Assembly (NCBI RefSeq): GCF_050038885.1
Contig: NZ_CP143624.1
Coordinates: 3,596,001-3,660,000, forward strand
From: Myxococcus flavus
Lineage (GTDB): Bacteria > Myxococcota > Myxococcia > Myxococcales > Myxococcaceae
Reading direction: 5' to 3'
Length of the DNA: 64,000 nucleotides
The notes under the pieces were generated by a model. It saw nothing but the letters and a program-made list of their open reading frames with translations. It had not been told where the DNA came from and made no database searches. Below are positions 45,885-53,601 of the stretch, piece after piece. Each line of letters begins with the position of its first letter. The stretch's first letter is position 1. Both the position numbers and the translations under genes were made by a program.

Positions 45885-45900
45885 GACGCGGCGCCTCGGC

Positions 45901-47196
45901 TCAGCGCTTCGAGGCCGTGCTCGAATCGCGCAGGCGCCGCCACAGCGTGACGCGGCTGACGCCGAGCAGGCGCGCGGCCTCGGAGCGGTTGCCGCCCGCC
46001 TGGGCGAGCGCGGCCTGGACGCGCTCGGGCTCCAGCGAGACGTCGCGCGAGGTAGGCGGCGCCTGTGGGGCGGGCGCCCGGGGCTCGGCGAACTCCGGCG
46101 GCAGGTCCGCTTCACGGACCACCGGCCCCTCTCCGATGACGTAGGCGTACTCCATGACGTTGCGGAGCTCGCGCACATTCCCCGGCCAGGCGTGCTCAAC
46201 CAGCAGCCGCCGCGCGCCCGGGGAGAAGCGCTCCACGCGCCGGGGGCCTCGTTGGTTCAGCTCCTCCAGGAAGCGCATCGCCAGCGGGAGGATGTCGCCC
46301 CGGCGCTCTCGCAGCGCGGGCAGGAAGAGGGGCACCACGCGCAGGCGGTACATCAGGTCCGCGCGGAAGCGGCCCGCCTCGACCTCGCGGCGCAGCGGCC
46401 GGTGGGTGGCGGCGATGATGCGCACGTCCACGGGTACGGGCTGGCGGCCTCCCACGGGGATGACGGTGCGCGTCTCCAGCACGCGCAGCATCTTCGCCTG
46501 GAGGTCCAGCGGCATCTCGGCCACCTCGTCGAGGAAGAGCGAGCCCTTGTCCGCCAGCCGGAAGTGCCCCGGGCTGTCGCGCACGGCCCCGGTGAAGGCG
46601 CCGCGCACGTGGCCGAACAGCTCGCTCTCCAGCAGGTTGGGCGGCAGCGCCGCGCAGTTGATGGCGCGAAAAGGCCCGCGGGCGCGCGTGGACAGCGCAT
46701 GCAGCGCGTGGGCGATGTGCTCCTTGCCGGTGCCGGACTCGCCCCGTACCAGGACGCTGGACTCGGTGCGCGCCACCTTCTCGACGATGCGGAAGACGCG
46801 CTGGAGCTCCGGTGACTGCGTCCACAGCCCGTGGAAGAGCTCGGCGCGCTGGGGCATGGCGCCAGTGGGCGCCGGGACGACGAGCAGCGCCCAGCCCGCC
46901 CTCCGCGGCCCCTGCGACAGCGCTTGGGCACGCACGCGCACCGCCTTCGAGTGGCCGCCCACGCGCAACTGGGCGGACGCCTCTCGCCCCTCGACCAGGA
47001 GCTCCTCGCCGTCGTCGGGCACCAGCACCCGCGCCAGCGGCGTGCCGGCGCGGAGCGTGCCGCCGAGCGCGGCCTCGAGCGCGGGTGTGAGCGCGGCCAC
47101 CTTCCGTGCCTCGTCCACGAGGAGCACGGGCCCCGCGAGGACATCCAGGGCGGGGAGCACGAGGCGGGAGGTGGGGCTGGGACGGGAGGATGGCAT
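45901..47196 (-). CDS. Sigma-54-dependent activator of the sulfide-oxidation genes (FisR-like in role)
   Basis: 431 residues from ATG 47196. Residues about 10-110 are a PAS-like N-terminal sensor without cysteine. The AAA+ domain follows: Walker A GESGTGKE (152-159), the sigma-54-contacting GAFTGA (199-204), Walker B GSLFLDEVAEMP and the R-finger region. The C-terminal Fis HTH is GGNRSEAARLLGVSRVTLWRRL. It lies 43 bp after the SQR gene on the same strand, so it is probably co-transcribed. Two sigma-54 promoters flank it. FisR of other bacteria controls SQR and persulfide dioxygenase but senses sulfane sulfur through cysteines. Confidence 0.9.
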   Translation of the reverse strand: MPSSRPSPTSRLVLPALDVLAGPVLLVDEARKVAALTPALEAALGGTLRAGTPLARVLVPDDGEELLVEGREASAQLRVGGHSKAVRVRAQALSQGPRRAGWALLVVPAPTGAMPQRAELFHGLWTQSPELQRVFRIVEKVARTESSVLVRGESGTGKEHIAHALHALSTRARGPFRAINCAALPPNLLESELFGHVRGAFTGAVRDSPGHFRLADKGSLFLDEVAEMPLDLQAKMLRVLETRTVIPVGGRQPVPVDVRIIAATHRPLRREVEAGRFRADLMYRLRVVPLFLPALRERRGDILPLAMRFLEELNQRGPRRVERFSPGARRLLVEHAWPGNVRELRNVMEYAYVIGEGPVVREADLPPEFAEPRAPAPQAPPTSRDVSLEPERVQAALAQAGGNRSEAARLLGVSRVTLWRRLRDSSTASKR

Positions 47197-47239
47197 CGTC
47201 AGGGCCGGGAGGGGCCTGCATAGCCCGGCCCCCGGCGCA

Positions 47240-48511
47240 TCAGGCAAGGCCTCGCATCATGAAGGTCCAGTAGAAGAAGGGCAGACCATGCTTCTTCAGC
47301 AGCCACAAATCGCTCCGCTCCTGGGTGGTGTCGATGAAGGGGATGCTGGGCGCGGGCTTGCCGTCGTAGTCGAACTCGGCGAGCAGCAGCCGTCCGTAGC
47401 CGGTGGTGAGGGGGCAGGACGCGTAGCCGTCATAACGCGCGGGCAGGGGGCGGTCCCTCATGCAGGCGAGGAGGTTCTCCACCAGCACCGGCGCCTGCTT
47501 GCGCACGGCGGCGCCCGTCCTGCTGGTGGGCAGGTCGGACGCATCCCCGAGCGCGAAGACGTTGGGATGGTCCGGGTGCTGGAGCGTGTACTTGTCCGTC
47601 TTCACCCAGCCGGTGTTCGGACCCTCGCGCCAGGCCAGGGGGCTGCCCTTGATGAAGTCCGGTGCGCTCTGCGGTGGGGTGACGTGCAGCATGTCGTAGG
47701 AGAGCGTGAGGCGCTCCGTCTGCCCGTCTCGCGAGGTCTCGAAGGTGGCCTCTCGCTTGTCGCCGTCCACGGCGACGAGGTCGTGCTGGAAGCGCGGGGT
47801 GATGCCGTAGCGGTGCACCACGCCCTCCAGCACGGAGGCGAAGGGCTTCACGCCGAAGATGGCCTTGGCACCGGAGCCGAAGACGACGCTGGTGCGCTCC
47901 AGCACGCCGGTGCGGCGGAAGTGGTCCGCGGCCAGGTACATGATTTTCTGCGGCGCCCCGGCGCACTTCACGGGCGTGGACGGCTGCGTGAAGAGCGCCG
48001 TGCCGCCCTTGAAGCCCTGGATGAGGCGCCACGTCTTGGGCGCGAGGTGCACGTCGTAGTTGCTGCTGACGTGCGGCGTCTTCAGCGCCTCGCGAAGGCC
48101 GGTGACGCGGTCCCAGTCGAGCTGGATGCCGGGAGCGACGACGAGGAAGTCGTAGCCCAGGCGCAGGCCACCGCGGGTGCGGACCTCCCGGGCGTCCGGG
48201 TCCACCTCCGTGGCCGCATCGCGCACCCACCGCACGCCGGGCGGAATGAGGCGGGCTTCGTTGCGCACGGTGTCCTCGATGCGAGCCTCACCGGCGCCCA
48301 CCAGGGTCCACAGGGGCTGGTAGTAGTGGTGCTGCGAGGGCTCGAGGACGGTGACGCCCTTCTGGCCGGCGCGCGCCAGCCGGGCGGCCACCGCGATGCC
48401 CGCCGTGCCGCCGCCGATGATGAGCACGCGATGATGCTCGCGCACCGGTGCCACCAGGGCGTCAGGCGACGTCATCAGGTTCTTGCGGTCGAAATCCTCG
48501 CTCGTCTGCAT
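47240..48511 (-). CDS. sqr: Sulfide:quinone oxidoreductase, mitochondrial (SQOR) type
   Basis: 423 residues from ATG 48511, with GGGAG upstream. FAD-binding N-terminus HRVLIIGGGTAGIAVAARLA; redox cysteines Cys183 (VKCAGAPQKIMYLA) and Cys366 (ASCPLTTGYGRLLLAEFDYD). These contexts, plus DMLHVTPPQSAPD and a C-terminal FFYWTFMMRG membrane anchor, closely resemble the animal mitochondrial enzyme. It oxidises H2S to a protein persulfide, passes it to an acceptor, and reduces quinone at the membrane. Its own sigma-54 promoter and GAAACAC sites lie just upstream. Confidence 0.92.
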   Translation of the reverse strand: MQTSEDFDRKNLMTSPDALVAPVREHHRVLIIGGGTAGIAVAARLARAGQKGVTVLEPSQHHYYQPLWTLVGAGEARIEDTVRNEARLIPPGVRWVRDAATEVDPDAREVRTRGGLRLGYDFLVVAPGIQLDWDRVTGLREALKTPHVSSNYDVHLAPKTWRLIQGFKGGTALFTQPSTPVKCAGAPQKIMYLAADHFRRTGVLERTSVVFGSGAKAIFGVKPFASVLEGVVHRYGITPRFQHDLVAVDGDKREATFETSRDGQTERLTLSYDMLHVTPPQSAPDFIKGSPLAWREGPNTGWVKTDKYTLQHPDHPNVFALGDASDLPTSRTGAAVRKQAPVLVENLLACMRDRPLPARYDGYASCPLTTGYGRLLLAEFDYDGKPAPSIPFIDTTQERSDLWLLKKHGLPFFYWTFMMRGLA

Positions 48512-48554
48512 GTCGCGCGCTCCCTCGTGAAACGTGAAACGGGCAGAAAGCCCT

Positions 48555-48570
48555 AGCAGGGCGCGTGCCA
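48555..48570 (-). promoter_or_regulatory. Sigma-54 promoter of the SQR-activator operon
   Basis: On the minus strand TGGCAC-GCGCC-CTGCT matches TGGCAC-N5-TTGCW with one mismatch and exact GG/GC spacing. Predicted start near 48544, leaving a ~33-base leader to ATG 48511. Confidence 0.85.
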
Positions 48571-48613
48571 CACTCGTCCTCAGGTGCAGGCCCCAGGTGG
48601 CGGGGTGAACAGG

Positions 48614-48641
48614 GTGTTTCGCGAGCGTTTCAGCGTGTTTC
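48614..48641 (-). promoter_or_regulatory. Three GAAACAC-type repeats, likely activator sites
   Basis: On the plus strand GTGTTTC (48614-48620), GCGTTTC (48625-48631) and GTGTTTC (48635-48641), with 10-11-bp phasing, 45-70 bases upstream of the -24 element. Two more GAAAC copies lie in the leader (48529-48540). Confidence 0.7.
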
Positions 48642-48680
48642 AGGAGCGCCCGCGGCTGGCGGCGCTCCGGGCATGAAAAA

Positions 48681-48706
48681 GGGCCCGGACCGTGAAGTCC
48701 GGGCCC
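48681..48706 (-). terminator. Rho-independent terminator of the AsmA-like gene
   Basis: 10-bp arms GGGCCCGGAC and GTCCGGGCCC with a six-base loop; on the minus strand the stem is followed by a run of five T. It starts 18 bases after the stop codon. Confidence 0.9.
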
Positions 48707-48723
48707 CCGTCATTCGGGTCGGC

Positions 48724-51423
48724 TTACTTGCCGAAGAGGCCGCGCAGGCGCTTCTTCGCTTCCTCCTCGGCGCGCTTCTTCGCCTCGGCCTCCAGGCGCG
48801 CCTTCTCCGCGGCGGCCTTGGCCTCCAGCTCCTTGCGCTTGGCCTCGGCCTCGGCGCGAATCTTGTCCTCGCCGCCCTCGATGAGGCCCTGCACCTGCTG
48901 GCCGCGCTCGCCGCCAATCAGGCTGCCCGCCAGCGAGGACGCCGCCAGCTTGGCGATGAGCGTCACCGCCGGCTTCACGTCCAGGCTGGTGACCTCCGGC
49001 TTCCACGCGGGGCCCGTCAGCTTGAGGCCCACGGGGATGTCGGACGGCGGCGTCACCTTGCCCAGCGTGAGCGTCTTCACGGTGGACGGCGTGAGCGACA
49101 CGGTGCCCGTCAGGTCCAGCGTGCCGTCCAGGCGGATGCCGCCGTCGAAGCTCAGCTGCGCCTCGGGCCGCGCCCACGTCAGCGGCTTGGACAGCTGGGC
49201 CACGCCGTTCTTGATTTGCACGTTGAAGGGCAGGTCGCCGCCCAGCTTCGTCACCTGCTCGTTCTTGAGGCCCTTGGCCGCGATGGGCAGCGCCTTGGCG
49301 AGCGGCTCGGACACCGCCGCCACCAGGTCCTTGCCCAGCAGCTCACCGTCCAGCAGGTCCCCGCTGATGCCGCCCAGCAGCGTCTGCTTGAGCTGGTCTG
49401 GCGTGTAGCCCACGCCCTTCACGTCCACGTTGCCGTTGAACTTGCCCGTCACCGCCTTCTGCGGGGTGAACTGCGTCAGGGCCTGCTCCACCGCGACGTT
49501 CTCCACCTTCACCTTCGCCTCGAAGGGGCGCTGCTCCGGCAGCGGGCCCAGGCGCACCGTCGTGCCGTCGGCGACCACCTTTCCGCCGAAGACGCCCGTG
49601 GAGAACTTCTCCACCGTGATGAGGTCGTCGGTCATCTTCACCACGCCCGTCACGTTGGACATGTCCATGTCCAGGTAGCGCAGCGTGCCCACCGCGAAGC
49701 GGATGTCGCCCCGGTAGCCGTTGAAGCGCGTCGGGTCATCCGACGGCGGCTCCTCCGGCGGGGGCCCGCCGCGGGCCTGGACTTCCTCCTCGCTCATCAT
49801 CAGCGCGTCCGCGTCCAGCTTCGCGCTCTTGAGGTCCGCGGCGAAGGTGGTGGTCTGCTGCTTCCCCTGGCCCGCGAGCGCGAACGACGCGCTGCCCGTC
49901 AGCGTGTCCTCGAGGACGTTCGCGGTGAGCTCGGGGATGTCCACCTTCATGCCGGAGCCCTTGCCGGGCGCGTAGGTGCCCGACGCGCTCAGGTCCATCC
50001 GCTGCCCCGGGGCCTTGGCCACCAGCAGGCCGGGCCGCAGGTCGATGCCGCCCAGGTCCGCCTTCGCGTCGAAGCGCAGGGCGCCGCCGCTGGCCGCCGC
50101 GCCGGAGACGCGCGCGGAGAGCTTCATCGCGCCGCCCGCGTCCTTCGTCAGCTGGGCGGGCACGCGCAGCCGCACCGGCGTCAGGTCCACGTTGACGTCG
50201 AGCGCCTGGGCGTCCTGCGTGCCGCTGCCGCGCACGTCCAGGCCAATGGGGCCGGCAATCATCCCGTTGAGCTGCTTGCGCAGCGGCGGGTAGTACTCGG
50301 CGAGCGCGGCCGGGTCGAGGTTGCGGCCCGTGAGCTCGAAGCCCTCCACCGCGGGCTTGTCCGTGAGCAGGCCCTTCACGCTGCCCTTGCCGGTGAGGCT
50401 CGCGGGGCCCAGGTCCACCTTCAGCTTCGTGAGGGTCAGGTCGCCGGTGGCGATGTCGCCCGCGACGTCGGTGTCCATCACCACGTCCAGCGCCTTGCCG
50501 CCCTCCGAGCCGGTGAAGCTCAGGCCCAGGGCCTTGATGATGCCCACCAGCCGCGTGGGGCCCTGGCCGCCCGGAACGGCGCCGCCGAGGTCCGCCTGCC
50601 AGTCCGCGTCCAGCGTGCCCGCCTGCAGGCCGATGTCCGGCGGCAGGAAGGGGCCCAGCGGGGCGAGGTCGATTTTCTGCGCCTTGAGCGTCACGCGCTC
50701 GGGCGTGGGCACCAGGGTGGGGGGCAGCGGCGCGGCATGGAGCGACACCTGCAGGTTCTGCGTGTCGGCGAGCACCGCGGCGGCCAGGTTCACCACCAGG
50801 GGCTTGCCGGCGCGCAGGTCCTTCACCTCGATGTCCAGGTCCTTCACACCCAGCTCGCGGGCCTGCTGTCCGGCGCCGCGGTCCACGAAGCGGATGGCGC
50901 CGTCGGTGAGGGCCGCGCGCTCCACGTGGACGCCGGAGAGGTCCATGGGCTGTGACTCCTCGGCCGGCGCCTCCTCCTTGGGCTGCTGCTCCTCCAGCCG
51001 CTGGAGCAGGCGCTGCACGTTGGTGGTGCCGTCCGGGAAGCGGACCAGGTTGACGGTGAGGCCGGAGACCTCGGCGTTCTTCACCTGGATGTCCTTGCCG
51101 CTGGAGGACAGGAGCGGGCCCGCGGCGACGCGGACGTCCACCAGGGCGAGCTGCGCCAGCGGCAGGTCCTCACCCTCGGCGGGGCCGACGGTGACGTTCT
51201 CCACCTGGGCGCCGAGGGTGGGGAAGAGCTTGGTGGAGATGTCCCCGATTTCGATGGGGCGGCCCAGCAACTGGGAATAGGTGGCGGCCTGGTCGCGGGC
51301 CGTCTTCAGCAGGATGGCGTCCAGACGCCAGAGGGCCACGGCCACGACGATGACGAGGAGCGCGAAGACTCCTCCGAGCACATAGGGCCAACGGCGCTTC
51401 TTCTTCACGACGGTGTCGGACAT
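48724..51423 (-). CDS. AsmA-family envelope protein
   Basis: 899 residues from ATG 51423, behind a full AGGAGGT nine bases upstream. Cytoplasmic basic tail, one membrane helix (about 13-33), then an AsmA-type N-terminus (ILLKTARDQAATYSQLLGRPIEIGDIS) and long repeated beta-rich grooves in the periplasm. AsmA/TamB-type proteins are thought to carry lipids or aid outer-membrane protein assembly. The C-terminus is an unusual charged Ala/Glu/Lys coiled coil (about 860-895). It is monocistronic, with its own terminator. Confidence 0.85.
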   Translation of the reverse strand: MSDTVVKKKRRWPYVLGGVFALLVIVVAVALWRLDAILLKTARDQAATYSQLLGRPIEIGDISTKLFPTLGAQVENVTVGPAEGEDLPLAQLALVDVRVAAGPLLSSSGKDIQVKNAEVSGLTVNLVRFPDGTTNVQRLLQRLEEQQPKEEAPAEESQPMDLSGVHVERAALTDGAIRFVDRGAGQQARELGVKDLDIEVKDLRAGKPLVVNLAAAVLADTQNLQVSLHAAPLPPTLVPTPERVTLKAQKIDLAPLGPFLPPDIGLQAGTLDADWQADLGGAVPGGQGPTRLVGIIKALGLSFTGSEGGKALDVVMDTDVAGDIATGDLTLTKLKVDLGPASLTGKGSVKGLLTDKPAVEGFELTGRNLDPAALAEYYPPLRKQLNGMIAGPIGLDVRGSGTQDAQALDVNVDLTPVRLRVPAQLTKDAGGAMKLSARVSGAAASGGALRFDAKADLGGIDLRPGLLVAKAPGQRMDLSASGTYAPGKGSGMKVDIPELTANVLEDTLTGSASFALAGQGKQQTTTFAADLKSAKLDADALMMSEEEVQARGGPPPEEPPSDDPTRFNGYRGDIRFAVGTLRYLDMDMSNVTGVVKMTDDLITVEKFSTGVFGGKVVADGTTVRLGPLPEQRPFEAKVKVENVAVEQALTQFTPQKAVTGKFNGNVDVKGVGYTPDQLKQTLLGGISGDLLDGELLGKDLVAAVSEPLAKALPIAAKGLKNEQVTKLGGDLPFNVQIKNGVAQLSKPLTWARPEAQLSFDGGIRLDGTLDLTGTVSLTPSTVKTLTLGKVTPPSDIPVGLKLTGPAWKPEVTSLDVKPAVTLIAKLAASSLAGSLIGGERGQQVQGLIEGGEDKIRAEAEAKRKELEAKAAAEKARLEAEAKKRAEEEAKKRLRGLFGK

Positions 51424-51818
51424 CGCTTGAAACCTCCTCCAGCGAGCGGGCCGCAGGCGCCGGCCTGGTGTGCGGTACCCGGGGAGCAAGCAGACGCTTA
51501 GCCCAGCCCTGGCTCGTCCGCACGCCTCAGGCGCGCTGGCCCGCCTCGGGACAGCAGAATCTCAGTTCTGCCGGAGTGGACGCTGGAGGCGGAGGGAAAT
51601 GCACGGAGGCGTACATTTCAGAGGCTGGCCGGCTGTCCCGCGGGCAAAAACAACGGGGGCGCCAGCCGGCTCCTGGCGCCCCCTGCCACTCGACACCTCT
51701 GGAAGTGCGCACGCGGCGCCAGGAAGGGAAGGCGGCCCGTGTCGTCCCGGCCGCCCCTCCCTGGCGGGGGGGACTGGGAGGGGGCGGGCGCCTGCACCCG
51801 GGCGCGGCGGCCTACCGC
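51424..51818. other. Intergenic stretch between the AsmA and ELW-repeat genes
   Basis: About 395 bases: the terminator at 51655-51683 serves the upstream ELW-repeat gene, and the remainder to 51424 should hold the AsmA promoter. No gene or other motif seen. Confidence 0.5.
51655..51683 (-). terminator. Terminator of the ELW-repeat lipoprotein gene
   Basis: 11-bp perfect arms (GGGGGCGCCAG and its complement at 51673-51683) with a seven-base loop, followed on the minus strand by TTGTTTTTG. Lies about 136 bases after the stop. Confidence 0.85.
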
Positions 51819-53333
51819 TCAGCGCGCGCCAGCCACGCTACACGTCCCCGCGGGCCGGAGACGCAGCGCGCGCAGCTCGCGCCCGTAGTCGGTGCTGTCG
51901 GTCGCGGTGAAGTAGACGTCCCAGCCCGAGCGCACGAAGCCCTTCGGCTCGGAGTGCATCGTGCCCGGCGCGATACCCATCAGCTCGAAGGCCCCGTCCT
52001 CACGGCTGTCGCTCACCCACGCCTCCCGGCCTCCCTCGTCCGTCTGGGCGCTGAAGAAGAGGTACGCCTCCACGGCGGTCAGCTCCGACGGCGCCGAGCC
52101 CAGCGCACCGGGGGCGATGTCCGCGCGCAGCACGGTGCCGGCGCTCGTCCCGTCGCTGACCCACAGCTCGCGGCCATGCACGCCGTCATCCGCGGTGAAG
52201 AAGAGCCGGTCCTTCACCACCGTCAGGCTCTCCGGCTGCGACGGCACCGGGCCGGGGAAGATGTCCTTCACCCGCGTCGTACCGGACGTCGTCCCATCGC
52301 TGCGCCACAGCTCGAAGTCGTCGCCCGTCTCGTCCGTCGCCGCGCTCAGGTAGAGCCGGCCCTTGTACGCGGTCAGCTCGGAAGGCGTGCCGGTGAAGGT
52401 GTAGACGAACCGCGCCCAGCTCGACGTGCCGCTGGTGACGTAGAGCCGGGTCTCCTGCTCATCGTTGTTCCAGGTGAAGAACAGCCTGTCCCCCACCGGC
52501 GTCAGGTGGCTGATGGTGTTGTCCTCCGGCCCGTCCGCGAGCCGCACGAAGCTCGTGCCGTTGGTGCGGTAGAGCTGGACGCGGCTGGGGAAGTCGTTCG
52601 ACGGCGAGAAGACATCCACCTGGACGAAGAGCGCGTTCGAGCCGGCCACCAGCTCGAAGCGGCTGGAGACCTGGTCCCCCACCACGCTGAAGTCGCGCAG
52701 GAGGTAGGTGCCCTCCTCGGTGCCGTCGCTGCGCCACAGCGCCCGGCCGTTCACACGGTCATCCGCCGTGAAGTACAGGATGCCGTCGAAGACGGTCAGG
52801 TGCTCCGGGTCGGAGTCCTGCGGCCCTGGCGCGATGTTCTTCACCAGCGACGTGCCACCGGGCGTGCCGTCCGTCTTCCACAGCTCGCGGCCATGCACGC
52901 TGTTCTTCGCCGCGAAGTACGTGGTCGTCCCGCTCTGGATGAAGGGGCCCGCGTCCGAGTTCGGGCTGCCGGAGTGGATGTCCATCAGCGGCAGCGTGCC
53001 AGGGGCCACGCCCGAGCTGAGCCACAGCTCACGGCCCCAGACGCCGTCCGTGGCGGTGAAGAGGAGCGTCTGGTTGCCGTGGTGGAGGTGGAGCGGGTTC
53101 GAGTCACCGGGGCCCGGAATGATGTCGCGCACGAGGCGGGCGTTCGTGTCGCACAGCTCCCAGTCCTCGGTGGGCTCTTCCTCCGGCCGCGCGCTGTCGT
53201 CGCGTCTGGCCTCGGCCTCCACCTCCCCGTGCTCCAGGCGGACCGGGTAGGGGGCTTCAATGCCGCATCCGGTGGCGGCAATGCCTGAGACGACGGACAA
53301 CAGCAAAGGAACGCTCTTTGCGCGAAGACGCAT
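51819..53333 (-). CDS. ELWxSDGT-repeat (propeller-like) lipoprotein
   Basis: 504 residues from ATG 53333, with AAGGAGTGAGT upstream. Signal peptide MRLRAKSVPLLLSVVSGIAATGC ends in a Cys, so a lipoprotein. About eight repeats of some 50 residues carry the ELW-(K/R/V)-SDGT-xxGT motif (ELWKTDGTPGGT, ELWVSDGTSAGT, ELWRSDGTTSGT) with LYFTADD strands, a beta-propeller-like surface protein. Such hyalin/ELW repeats are common in myxobacterial exported proteins. Ligand unknown. Confidence 0.82.
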   Translation of the reverse strand: MRLRAKSVPLLLSVVSGIAATGCGIEAPYPVRLEHGEVEAEARRDDSARPEEEPTEDWELCDTNARLVRDIIPGPGDSNPLHLHHGNQTLLFTATDGVWGRELWLSSGVAPGTLPLMDIHSGSPNSDAGPFIQSGTTTYFAAKNSVHGRELWKTDGTPGGTSLVKNIAPGPQDSDPEHLTVFDGILYFTADDRVNGRALWRSDGTEEGTYLLRDFSVVGDQVSSRFELVAGSNALFVQVDVFSPSNDFPSRVQLYRTNGTSFVRLADGPEDNTISHLTPVGDRLFFTWNNDEQETRLYVTSGTSSWARFVYTFTGTPSELTAYKGRLYLSAATDETGDDFELWRSDGTTSGTTRVKDIFPGPVPSQPESLTVVKDRLFFTADDGVHGRELWVSDGTSAGTVLRADIAPGALGSAPSELTAVEAYLFFSAQTDEGGREAWVSDSREDGAFELMGIAPGTMHSEPKGFVRSGWDVYFTATDSTDYGRELRALRLRPAGTCSVAGAR

Positions 53334-53601
53334 ACTCACTCCTTGTTGCGGTGGCTGGCTGCGGTGGGGTGCCGCGGTCGCGCAATTTGGTCGGGATGTG
53401 ACGGAACCCAACCCGTCCGCGAGTCGGTCCAGGGCTGCCATTGCGTGACAGTCCTTTCGCACCGCGTGCGTCCGGGGGGCTCGGCGTACGAGCCCGGAGC
53501 CCTTCAGCGAACAGCTGGAGTGCGCGGTGTTCGACGGCGGAACCTCCCGGACGCGCTTCCCGCTTTCCGAACCGCGGCCGCATAACGAGACTCGGCGCGC
53601 C

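Noticed and set aside
45576..46199. 207-residue minus-strand frame spanning the activator end and its relics
   Set aside because: Shifted frame of the activator HTH plus decayed repeats, with no start context; treated as relic DNA instead.
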